DNA of 64,000 bases, taken from positions 22,260,991-22,324,990 of the forward strand of contig CP136061.1 in NCBI GenBank assembly GCA_032622095.1, read 5' to 3'. Origin of the DNA: Siphonodentalium dalli (lineage: Eukaryota > Mollusca > Scaphopoda > Gadilida > Siphonodentaliidae). Of this stretch, positions 44,291-54,418 are shown piece by piece (the stretch's first letter is position 1; each line of letters opens with the position of its first letter). A model generated the notes under the pieces. The model saw only the letters and a list, made by a program, of their open reading frames with translations, made no database searches and was not told the origin of the DNA. A program made the position numbers and the translations under genes.

Positions 44291-44728
44291 GGTTACAATA
44301 CACCAAATACAAAAGAGTAGAGTGATTTCCCCTGGGATCAGCAGAAAAAAAATTCTGGCAGCTGAATGGTCAATGATACATGGATGAAAAGTGCACGAAA
44401 AAATGCACAAGTGTGTTTCCCGTCGAGAAACATCAAATATAACCACATGGTAAACGGTTATGGCTGTGCAAATAGCGAATAATTTATGGGAGGTGTTTGT
44501 GTTATTTTTCTATGTCATTTTTTTCTCAATTTTAAGGGTAGTGTGACGTTTGTCAAGCAGCAGTGTGATTTACCACGTTCACACGTACTTTTGGGCACAT
44601 TTCTGTGTGTCTAAAAGGACGTTCTTTAGTTTCAAATACTCGTGCAGGGTCAACGCTTGCCTGCGAATACAGGCCAGCGGGATTTGTTAACACTGATGCC
44701 TATGTAAATCATTTGGTGTATTGTAACC
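44291..44728. mobile_element. TA-flanked MITE, copy A
   Basis: TIR GGTTACAATACACCAAAT and its perfect reverse complement, with TACA/TATA flanks, so a TA target is likely (Tc1/mariner-like). The interior has no supported gene. Copy B in the same orientation starts at 45612. Confidence 0.8.
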
Positions 44729-45611
44729 TATAGTGAAAAATGGTCGTTTTTCAGATTTCTGCTCTGAAACAAGTCCTGTGCTCATTATGCCCATGAAACA
44801 AATTGGAAACATGAAGCACGCGATACGACAGGTTATTTGGCGCCGGAGGCGTCCAATAAAATTGCAAATTAACCCCTCTGGTGCCATTTTTGCTTCTCGT
44901 TGTAGAACGGAAAATTACCATTTTCGACCTATTTTTGGACCCAATGGTGCCCCTTTAATGAATGTGAGACAATATTTGTTGGCGCCCGACAACCTAGATG
45001 AACGACAAGGCAGATTTGTTGGGTTTGGGCACATTATGAGAGTAAAGCGTGACGTCAGTATGGACCATACCCTAAAATATGATGCAAAATCGGACCAGAT
45101 TCGGGTAAAACGAAGTTGAATTGCCCCTATTAGATGTCAGGTTGACACAAAAAGCCTACCATGTAAGCTTGCAGAAATGGTTCGACTATCCAAAGCGCAC
45201 AGATTTCGGCCAATAAATATATTCTTGTGAAGGGACAATTTTGGTTTTCTGTCGATTTTTTTTCGAAAATTGTGTAGGTGCGCCCAATGTGAAATCTAAG
45301 TGCGCCCAATTCGCCTAGCGAATCGTATGGTATATTTTCTGAAAGTGGTATCTACAAGCTATCAGATCGACAACCTGTATGTACATCGTCATTGTTTACT
45401 TTGCCAAAAATCAGCTAAAATGAAAAAAAAATTGACATTCAAGTCAAGGTATTTTTTGGAAAATTCAGCTATGGGTGGTGACATAAAAGGGTTAATAAAG
45501 TAAGAACACAGGCATGTTTCGAATCAAATGTATTTATTTGGACGTGGGTATATAAATGGACACAATATAACATCGTTTCGCCACTTTCTTGACTTTGCAG
45601 TGACCACTATA
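44729..45611. other. Segment between two direct MITE copies; 128-codon frame of unknown worth
   Basis: The 883-bp segment has a plus-strand frame 44733-45119 (contains 'MKHAIRQVIWRRRRPIKLQI' and 'RPIFGPNGAPLMNVRQYLL'). It begins directly after the MITE end and has no recognised domain. AATAAA occurs at 45212 and 45495. It could be a gene fragment, UTR or plain intergenic DNA. Confidence 0.3.
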
Positions 45612-46055
45612 GGTTACAATACACCAAATACAAATTAGTAGAGTGATTTCCCCTGGCACTACCAAGCTGGGATCAGCATAAAAAAAATTCTGGCAGCTGA
45701 ATGGTCAATGATACATGGATGAAAAGTGCACGAAAAAATGCACAAGTGTGTTTCCCGTCGAGAAACATCAAATGGTAAACGGTTATGGCTGTGCAAATAG
45801 CGAATAATTTATGGGAGGTGTTTGTGTTATTTTTCGATGTCATTTTTTTCTCAATTTTAAGGGTATAGTGTGACGTTTGTCAAGCTGCAGTGTGATTTAC
45901 CACGTTCACACGTACTTTTGGGCACATATCTGTGTGTCTAAAAGGACGTTCTTTAATTTCAAATACTCGTGCAGGGTCAAAGCTTGCCTGCGAATACAGG
46001 CCAGCGGGATTTGTTAACACTGAGGCCTGTGTAAATCATTTGGTGTATTATAACC
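45612..46055. mobile_element. TA-flanked MITE, copy B
   Basis: Same TIR and interior as copy A, same orientation. It contains a short extra block ('GCACTACCAAGCTGGG', near 45655) absent from A and lacks 'TATAACCACA' present in A. Confidence 0.8.
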
Positions 46056-46786
46056 TACAAGGCTAAGTGTGTGCGTGCTAACAGTACAATACGTAAATTC
46101 TCCAGATGTTCGCCAACAGTTATACTGTTCATAGATATGTATCTCCGTTCTACTCTACTCATCTATGTACTAAAAATAAATGAATGAGTTATCGGTCTGC
46201 TACAATACTATATACAGAATGTTAATGAAGTACGCTAGATCACGTGCTATTGGGATGTTTGTGTCTGACCACACATTGTTGATGTTGCGGCGAATGCACA
46301 TAAGCATGCGTACAGCTTCCTCTCAAGAATAGCCGACAGCTCAAATTCTATAATATCATCATTTCTTACTCTGGGTTGAAATTTACCTCTCAACTATTCA
46401 GAAACTTGAATAATATATTGTAAACCTAACATAACAAGAGCTTGTACTGATATGTGTTATCCATATACTATGAGATACATCTATATACCACTATATGATG
46501 TAATATGTTATGGATATTTGTCTGAAATACAGTATAGTATCCCCGACTCATATGCCTTTGACCTGTGCTCCAATATATACATGCCTATATACAGACGGCG
46601 ACGTCATCTTTCTGATAAACATTGATCGTACGATGTTTTCTATTGACACTACTTTATGATAGATAAAGTATTACTATTTAGGACATTGACGTCGGTCGAC
46701 AGATAAATATATGAACTCAAGTATTATCATGGTCTGACTGTTATCAGTCAGGGTTAGCGTCGCGAAAACAAAATATGTGGGACAGC
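46056..46786. other. Unassigned AT-rich DNA
   Basis: No gene or repeat recognised. Confidence 0.4.
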
Positions 46787-47696
46787 CAGGGGCGTAGGAA
46801 CCGGTGGGGGGGGGGGGGGGGGGGGTAAAACTGTCCAGAAAATGGTCAACACTTAAACTGTATTTCTTATTTATTCAACTTAACCAATCACATTCTCCGC
46901 CCGCACAGTTTGACATAAAAACAATATATAGTACATGTATACTCTATACCACTGGTTTGTGTTAATTTTATCGGGTAATAAACTATAACTCCCCGTATGC
47001 ATGGTGCTATCCACCGGCCTTTGCTCCTTATAAACCTTCTTGTTAGTACTCTCTCAGAAATCATTGTGTTATCCCACAAACGGTATCTAATTTGTCCAAA
47101 GCTCCAAAACAAATCAACATCAAGATTTCCAAGATGAATTCAATATGAAATTATTTGAAGAGTAAATACGGAAACCAGACCATCGAAGGTAAGCTACGCT
47201 TCATCACAGCTGTTACTTTGGCACTGCTTAAATGGCGAATCTGCCTGCTTTATCGATGCCATCTTTCAGTTACATGCACTACTACTATGGATTAGGCTGG
47301 GAAAGCTGAGAATGTGAATATATAATTATGTAAGTATAAACATATATGTCATGTTTTCGTGGAAGACTGCTTATGAGAGTCAAAATTGATCTCCATACTA
47401 TTTTGTACAGCAGGTGAAAAACTAAAATACCATATTTTCCCTTAATGGGTTATTTAACGTAATTACTGTCACAGATGCAACGAAATGCGATCTGAGGGTT
47501 TTAAATTCAGAAAAATGTCCTGGTGGAGTTCCCCCAGACCCCCACCGACGAGAGGGGACACTCCTCTCGTGCTCTCCCCATCTCCAGCCTGTGGCTGTCG
47601 TCGATGGCCTATGGCCATCGAATATGGCCCCTAATATTCCACTTTCCTACGCCCCCGATACCCCCCCCCCAATAATTATAGCTTCCTACGCCTCTG
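46787..47696. mobile_element. Probable DNA transposon remnant, CAGGGGCGTAGGAAC ends
   Basis: CAGGGGCGTAGGAACC at the left and GCTTCCTACGCCTCTG at the right are imperfect inverted repeats of 16 bp. This end type is common in hAT-like invertebrate elements, but the 8-bp flanks (GGGACAGC, CTCCCAGA) do not match, so the pairing is uncertain. G20 lies at 46806-46825 and C-rich sequence at 47520-47670. Confidence 0.5.
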
Positions 47697-48033
47697 CTCC
47701 CAGAATTACAATTAATAGTGTAATGTATTTGGTCTAAACGATAGTTATTCCCTACCAAACAAATATAATTGTTTTTAAAATCCATGTGATTGATGATGGA
47801 CCATTAGAATGTGATGCGATAACATAACAAGCCTGTGGTGGTTTTTTATGCAAGTCCTCTCCCATAATGAAATGCATTTGGCGTCATATAATTACATTGT
47901 GTACGTTTCTAAACTTTGAAAATAATAACACCAAATTCAACAATCCGTATAAGTGAGGTTTATAGTGTCACTGTCAGACGTTGACTTTCGGATGAGCACC
48001 GTGCCAGTCGTTTGACTTGTACATGTGAATAGA
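47697..48033. other. Unassigned DNA
   Basis: No gene recognised. Confidence 0.4.
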
Positions 48034-48189
48034 TAGAACCGTATGCGTGTCTGGATTTTGACGAATTATCGCACTCGATTTGTTGGCGGAGCGATACCTC
48101 GAGTGCGGGACGCAGTCCCGCACGATCGCGTTCCGCCAACAGATCGAGTGCGATAATTCGTCAAAATCCAGACACTCATGCGGTTCTAT
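48034..48189. repeat. Near-perfect 156-nt hairpin
   Basis: Outer arms start TAGAACCGTATGCGTGTCTGG and end with the reverse complement; 'TTGACGAATTATCGCACTCG' is inverted in the right arm. The inner part has a second pair, GTGCGGGACG and CAGTCCCGCAC. It may be a small foldback element. Confidence 0.85.
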
Positions 48190-48457
48190 TTTTATTACAT
48201 ATCTCCGTATTATAGTAAGTTGACTCACAATCGTACATCTCCGGTACTGAAAATGTGAATTTAATTGAGTTTTTAACGGCATTTTAGGGTCAACACAACA
48301 ATCAGACAGAGATCCTGTCTATCCGCGAGTGACCTTGGCCCATCTTCAATGATGCGTTTGAAATTAAATTCTGATAGATTTTCCAAATATATAACCCAAT
48401 CAGCGCGCTGCGATTTCGGTAAGTGGGTTGTCGCCCTTGCGTTCAAAAAGTAAAAAT

Positions 48458-48690
48458 AGTAACGGCGAGGACCAGTCTAACAACACTGAATGAAATAGTT
48501 CCGTCGACAGATTGCACTAGTGCGATTCTGAGAATTATCACACGCCTGGAAACTCGTGCAATCATGCGAATTACGTTGATAGATCTAGATATGTAATAAA
48601 ACCTCGTCAAGAACAGCAAACGATCACCTCTAATAATAAGCGTTTATAAATAGAGGTGATCGTTTGCTGTTCTTGACGAGGTTTTTTTTT
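48458..48690. mobile_element. Half copy of a foldback element, with strong inner hairpin
   Basis: Matches 50063-50290. It includes the hairpin at 48598-48684, then ends in a T18 run where the second copy continues as the right arm. The right half is lost. Confidence 0.8.
48598..48684. repeat. 35-bp-arm hairpin
   Basis: Arms AAAACCTCGTCAAGAACAGC… and …GCTGTTCTTGACGAGGTTTT are perfectly paired around an 18-nt loop. The same hairpin occurs at 50213-50290. Confidence 0.9.
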
Positions 48691-49439
48691 TTTTTTTTAT
48701 GGTGCCCCATATTCAGAATGAGCAATGGGTGATGCCACAGTGTCCTGGGCCCACAAACAAGGTACCCTGCCTTGCTCACCGGAAGCTTACATTCCGCTAA
48801 TGATGAACAGTTTTAGCCAGTCAAAAATAAAAATAGTATAAATAAAATTGTAGAGAACCCTGAATCTCACGAATTGCTTACAAAGCACAACATGTGCAAC
48901 TTTTAATCCCACTCGCAGTCGTGGCCAGGTTATTTTGTTTATATAATCATCGGAGGTGCCGTTGTTGTCAGCGAGAGGTATCGGAATCCACCGAGATCGC
49001 AGCGGCCGCACGAATTACTATATTTTACAGATTCCCGCGTTATCATAACAGCCACGTTTATATCTCCGTGGCTGATATTTTAGTATTATATGCATATCAC
49101 AAAATTCCCCGGACTATGTATAGGTTATTTCAATCAATAATGATCTCTTGGACCGAAGAATCATAGTTGTGGTATGTCCGTCAAAATTGGGAGGCATAGA
49201 ACCTGTACGAAAATTCAAATTGGCCGCGTTCCCGTTGTATAATTGTAGCATGTCCGTCATCAATGGGAAGTAACGAACTTTTCCGAAAATGGCCGAATTC
49301 CCGCGATATCTTTCCGATGCCGTGCCGTTTGTTATGTCGCCGCCTATGTATATATCATATGGTGGCAGTAAGACAGTCTAGCCTGACTATGCCACCCATC
49401 GAATATACAATACAATATTTGTTAAATGTATTATGCATT
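48691..49439. other. Unassigned DNA
   Basis: Short frames at 48894 and 49263 have no recognised pattern. Two 'CATGTCCGTCA' / 'TATGTCCGTCA' blocks (49173, 49250) are part of a short direct duplication. Confidence 0.4.
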
Positions 49440-49478
49440 GATATATGTATATTAAAATAAAATATCCTATCCTATCCT
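49440..49478 (+). repeat. Possible LINE 3' tail, AATAAAA(TATCC)n
   Basis: 'TTAAAATAAAATATCCTATC' leads into three TATCC units. Such tails are usual at 3' ends of some non-LTR elements; no RT sequence was recognised upstream. Confidence 0.35.
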
Positions 49479-49639
49479 ATGGTGTCGAACCTGGAACATT
49501 TCGCTGTACAATCCGCAAATATCCCCGTGTTATTTCATGAGTTAATTCATAAGTATCGTCAGAACGGAGGACGGACTGACGGTCGTAACGAACCACAAAG
49601 CCTTTCTATCCATCAAAATAAGAATAGTGAAAGAAACAA

Positions 49640-50062
49640 TAGCTCACAACCTATCCGTCACATAATTTTCCCACATAATGAAGGTGGTGCACAAATGTAT
49701 GGATGTCAAAAGAAAGGGGATGTTGTCTGCTATAGGCATATTAAAGAAGATTCGAGGCTAAATGTGATGATGACCAAGGTCCCAATTTCTCGCAGACAAA
49801 TTGCTCCTCGTTCTGATGACATGAATTTTGAGGTGGAAGCTGGATCCCGGAGCGGTTTATTGGAATTTTGAAAATAGTTTTAGAACGTACCCTTCAAAAT
49901 CAGAATCAATTAATGCCAAAAGTAGAATTTTTAAATTTTTGAAACATTCTCCCAATGAGTTAAAAGGATGCCAAAATGTTTTGATAAGACCATCATCATG
50001 CAGTTGCAGATTGCTGACTATATGCCATGCTAAGCGCATGTCATATCATGTTTCGACCCGTT
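49640..50062 (+). repeat. Dispersed repeat H, uninterrupted copy
   Basis: Continuous counterpart of the interrupted H copy at 34440-36590, providing empty sites for two insertions. The 130-codon frame 49479-49871 lies largely within it and is not conserved as a frame in the other copy. Confidence 0.75.
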
Positions 50063-50436
50063 AGTAACGGCGAGGACCAGTCTAACAACACTGAATGAAA
50101 TAGTTCCGTCGACAGATTGCACTAGTGCGATTCAGAGAATTATCACACGCCTGGAAACTCGTGCAATCATGCGAATTACGTTGATAGATCTAGATATGTA
50201 ATAAAACCTCGTCAAGAACAGCAAACGATCACCTCTAATAATAAGCGTTTATAAATAGAGGTGATCGTTTGCTGTTCTTGACGAGGTTTTATTACATATC
50301 TATCAACGTAATTCGCATGATCTTACATTAGAAGTTTCCTCCTTCCCTGTGGACTCGGGTTACCTTATGTCTTACATTAGAAGTTTCGCATGATCGCACG
50401 AGTTTCCAGGCGTGTGATAATTCTCAGAATCGCACT
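50063..50436. mobile_element. Foldback element with inner hairpin, fuller copy
   Basis: The left arm ('CACTAGTGCGATTC' at 50119) is inverted at 50425-50436 (…GAATCGCACTAG), with 'CACACGCCTGGAAACTCGTG' also in both arms. The right arm is split by about 63 bp containing two 'CTTACATTAGAAGTTTC' copies (50332 and 50372), an insertion that duplicated 'CGCATGATC'. Confidence 0.8.
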
Positions 50437-51052
50437 AGTTTGGATTTAACTTTGGTATCTTATTGGACTATTTGGTTTTTATCGGTAATTATTCAACTGT
50501 AACAGTTATGTTTACATAACAATGGTTTCAATATGCGAGATCTCGTTATTGGAGAGTTAACTAAACATACTCATATATTCAATGCTGAGAACATTACACG
50601 ACACATATATGGCATGTTTCATTTTTACACAATTTCAGTACAACTGAAAAATTATACCAAGTGGCTTAAACCATTATTACCAAGAAGAAGAGTGAGAAGA
50701 ACATGAAAACAGAATATTTTCATTATTAATAACCCTCAAGTGATTCCATGTCGTGCAAATAGCTGTTTTTATTCGGAACCCAAACATCAGGTTCAACGTT
50801 GTATTTTTCATGACTTTTAAATTCTCCACAATATGTGTTGCATTTGATCTTAAACAAAATTGTGTAAAAATGAAACATGCCATATATGTGTCGTGGAATG
50901 TTCTCAGCAATATATGAGTATGTTTAGTTAACTCTCCAATAACGAGATCTCGCATATTGAAACCATTGCTATGTAAACATAACTGTTACAGTTGAATAAT
51001 TACCGATAAAACTCCAAATAGTCCAATAAGATACCAAAGTTAAATCCAAACT
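50437..51052. mobile_element. Element with about 195-bp inverted arms
   Basis: AGTTTGGATTTAACTTTGG at the left and CCAAAGTTAAATCCAAACT at the right. The arms share 'GCGAGATCTCGTTATTGGAG' and 'GCCATATATGTGTCG' blocks in opposite orientation. The interior (50640-50850) has no gene. It sits directly at the end of the foldback at 50063-50436. Confidence 0.85.
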
Positions 51053-51177
51053 TGTCGGCAAACATTAAAAAATATTCTGAAAATCACATTCAGACTAAAA
51101 TATTGCACGATTAGTGATTTTTGTTGACAAATCACGACAAGCAGACGATCATCCCATTGGTTATGATGTCCCGGGTA

Positions 51178-51931
51178 CATGGGTGGCACCAGAAAATCCC
51201 CGACGGGGGCTACACTAAATTACACCATATTGCCTGTTGGTATGTGAAATGAGCGCACATAGTGTGTGTGGCGAACCAATGAACAAAACCATATTGAAGT
51301 AATTATAGTCTCTTAGCTGGAGCCTGGTTCCGGGCCGGGCCAAAATGCGAGGGAGTCGTCATAAAGTTTAGCAATACATCAGCCATAATTAGCAGATGAG
51401 ATAACTCGAAGATTAAAACCCATGAATTGTTGTGAAAATTCCTATATTCTAGGGAGGCCACTAGTCTTCTGTGTCAGTTCTAATTTCTAATTTCATTAGT
51501 TGCAAGTGCCAGCATGGTGTTTCACTGTCGGGGGATATAGCTAACATGTGGCCATACTGTAGGTACTCAATGGTTATATAGACCAATGTGGCCATTGTGA
51601 CGAATGCCAGAGTAGCCAGCAATGATAAAGCACACATGTTTCAATAGATTTTCATTACCACTTAAACGCTGATGGTGTAACAATACAGGGGAATACCCCC
51701 GGATTTAATGGGAACATGTGCTATGAATATTTTGTGTGGGATATATTCCGCTGTATGTTCTCTCTCTGACACTTTCCCACTGACAGTCTGTACATGATTA
51801 CTTCATCTTATACACACAACCGACTTACATATAGAAAATCCCCGACAAGTCCTCCCCGACGAGGGGGCTAGAGCTCCCCGACAATGGGGTTGTAGCCCCC
51901 CCCCCCGTGCCTCCCACTGGCGCCACCCCTG
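51178..51931. mobile_element. hAT-like non-autonomous element (754 bp) with perfect 8-bp TSD
   Basis: TIRs CATGGGTGGCACCAG and, inverted, CAGGGGTGGCGCCAG. Both flanks are CCCGGGTA (51170-51177 and 51932-51939), the 8-bp duplication typical of hAT. Near the ends lie 'AAAATCCCCGACGGGGGC' and 'CTCCCCGACGAGGGGGC' blocks. There is no transposase ORF. Confidence 0.9.
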
Positions 51932-51939
51932 CCCGGGTA

Positions 51940-52335
51940 GATCATTGCATGTTATAACAATAAATTGTATTCCATGATTGTTTATAATCTATGAATGAGT
52001 TATGAATTTAAAAAAAAAATCATAGCCAATCACTGTGACAGTTGTGATAATGGTTTTAACACAGAAAAGCCAGATATTAAAGGTGGTCATTCATTTTCAC
52101 ACTACATTATAGACATAAATTTGAAATAGTATATAGGTTTATGATGGATAGAATAGATTCTCAAATGTCCAACTGACATAATGTCTTCTAGCGTTACAAA
52201 ACGTTTTGAGCTCTCGATATTTTTTCGGTATTAATTGGAGAACTATCAATTATGAATATATAGGGACAAAGTTTATCTTTTTCTCAGTGTCCTATATTTT
52301 CTACTCATTTTCCCAATACCAAGGCCTTGAATCCC
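51940..52335. other. Unassigned AT-rich DNA
   Basis: No gene recognised. Confidence 0.4.
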
Positions 52336-52800
52336 TGTAAACGGACACGGCCAATTCGAGCTTCCAAATTACATCTATACGTAATTTGGAATTATAGGAG
52401 GTATGATATAGTTTGACAAATACATGAAATATTTATATACCGACTTCATGTGCTCGGAAATATACTGTCCATGAGACAGACATTTTTCCCGCTGTTTTCA
52501 ACTTTTCGCACAGAAGCGAAACAAAAACTCTTTATTTCCACCATATCGGGATTAGACTAACACGAAACAATCTTTTCTGTTCCATGCCAAATGGCTTCTT
52601 GTTTTTGGGACCCAAACATCGTGTTCAAAGTTGTATTTTTTATGACTTCAATGCGTCTTTCTTGGACATATAATGCTCGTTTAAAGATACTACCTATATC
52701 GACTTACTTCGATACCGGGAAGAATTCAAAACGGAATATTATAAGATGTATTTAGGAGCGCAAACCACCATCGACCAACTAGCATTTCTAGACAAATTTA
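52336..52800 (+). repeat. Dispersed repeat Y, copy 1
   Basis: Shares ordered blocks with 59480-59892 (inverted): 'TCGAGCTTCCAAAT', 'GGAGGTAT', 'GCACAGAAGCGAAA', 'CTCTTTATTTCCACCATAT', 'TCTGTTCCATGCC', 'TTATGACTTC', 'TTCGATACCG'. Function and class are unknown. Confidence 0.75.
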
Positions 52801-53298
52801 CGAAAACCAGATCCATCTGTCTGTATAGATTGTTCTTTCTCCGAACTAGAGGATTGGTAGTTCGAGTTGGAAATGCCGCACATAATTAACATGGAATGTG
52901 TGGACTAATGGCTGACTGAATTACGCAAAAGCATTTTGGGTCCCCAACCCTCACGTTATTTTCCCATACAGCCAAATATAAACGGTTATGTAACACAAGG
53001 ATTATATTTCTATGTATATATATAGGTTATCACAATTGATTTATTTTATCTCCACAAATTAAGCTTTACTGAAGATTATATAACCCACGAATTCGGGTTT
53101 CTGGGCCGATAACCCCGGGCACACAAAGCGATTTTACGGTTACTCACACAGCATTACCCTAAATTTAACCGCAAGTTGTCTGGTTAATGACGGGTGCTTA
53201 ATCTTCGTGAAACTTTGAATAATCGCCACGTACTCGATATCTTAGTAATATTTATTCATCTTGCTAAAATAAAGCAAGAACGGCTACTTCAACTGTCC
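52801..53298. other. Unassigned DNA
   Basis: No gene recognised. Confidence 0.4.
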
Positions 53299-53885
53299 TT
53301 ATATATAAAGGCAGGTGCACGAACTATTTATATATAAAGGCAGGTGCACGAACTATTAATATATAAAGGCAGGTGCACGAACTATTTATATATAAAGTCA
53401 GGTGCACGAACTATTTATATATAAAGGCAGGTGCACGAACTATTTATATATAAAGGCAGATGCACGAACTATTTATATATAAAGGCAGGTGCACGAACTA
53501 TTTATATATAAAGGCAGATGCACGAACTATTTATATATAAAGGCAGATGCACGAACTATTTATATATAAAGGCAGATGCACGAACTATTTATATATAAAG
53601 GCAGATGCACGAACTATTTATATATAAAGGCAGATGCACGAACTATTTATATATAAAGGCAGGTGCACGAACTATTTATATATAAAGGCAGATGCACGAA
53701 CTATTTATATATAAAGGCAGATGCACGAACTATTTATATATAAAGGCATATGCACGAACTATTTATATATAAAGGCAGATGCACGAACTATTTATATATA
53801 AAGGCAGGTGCACGAACTATTTATATATAAAGGCAGATGCACGAACTATTTATATATAAAGGCAGATGCACGAACTATTTATATA
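53299..53885. repeat. 29-bp tandem array A, about 20 units
   Basis: The unit is ATATATAAAGGCAGRTGCAC then GAACTATTT, 29 bp, very uniform, with G/A variation at one position. There are no unique spacers. The last unit runs into 'TATATACCAGCTTCATATTC' of a repeat Y copy, which in copy 1 reads 'TATATACCGACTTCATGTGC', so the array appears to have replaced the first part of that Y copy. Confidence 0.97.
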
Positions 53886-54090
53886 CCAGCTTCATATTCT
53901 CTGAAAAATACTGGCCATGGTGACAGCCATTTTCCAGCTGCCCCCCCCCCCCTGTTTTTTGTGACTTCAATTCGTCTTTATGTGATATAATGCCCGTAGT
54001 GAGGTAGTTCAAGTATTTATCGATCTATTTCGATTAAAAAGCGAATATTATTAGACGTATTTTGGAACCCAAACCGCCATATGGCTTTAA
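53886..54090 (+). repeat. Dispersed repeat Y, copy 2 (left part replaced by array A)
   Basis: Aligns with about 52440-52790 with internal losses ('GACAGCCATTTTCCAGCTG', 'GACTTCAATTCGTCTTTATG', 'CGAATATTATTAGACGTATT'). It carries a C13 run at 53940-53952. Confidence 0.7.
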
Positions 54091-54093
54091 AGA

Positions 54094-54418
54094 AACACAA
54101 ACTATCTTTAGGGCACACTAGACTATATAACTATCTTTAGGGCACACTCGACTATATAACTATCTTTAGGGCACACTAGACTATATAACTATCTTTAGGG
54201 CACACTAGACTATATAACTATCTTTAGGGCACACTAGACTATATAACTATCTTTAGGGCACACTAGACTATATAACTATCTTTAGGGCACACTAGACTAT
54301 ATAACTATCTTTAGGGCACACTAGACTATATAACTATCTTTAGGGCACACTCGACTATATAACTATCTTTAGGGCACACTAGACTATATAACTATCTGTA
54401 GGGCACACTAGACTATAT
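54094..54418. repeat. 29-bp tandem array B, about 11 units
   Basis: The unit is ACTATCTTTAGGGCACACTA then GACTATATA, 29 bp, with occasional TCGAC for TAGAC. Confidence 0.97.

Noticed and set aside
44733-45119. 128-codon ORF between the two TA MITEs as a host gene
   Set aside because: No recognised domain or splice context. Kept only as an unassigned segment, since conservation data would be needed to support it.
46779-47704. hAT target-site duplication for the CAGGGGCG-ended element
   Set aside because: The 8-bp flanks GGGACAGC and CTCCCAGA do not match, so the two ends may belong to different insertions.
49479-49871. 130-codon plus-strand ORF
   Set aside because: Most of it lies in dispersed repeat H, and the frame is not kept in the other H copy.
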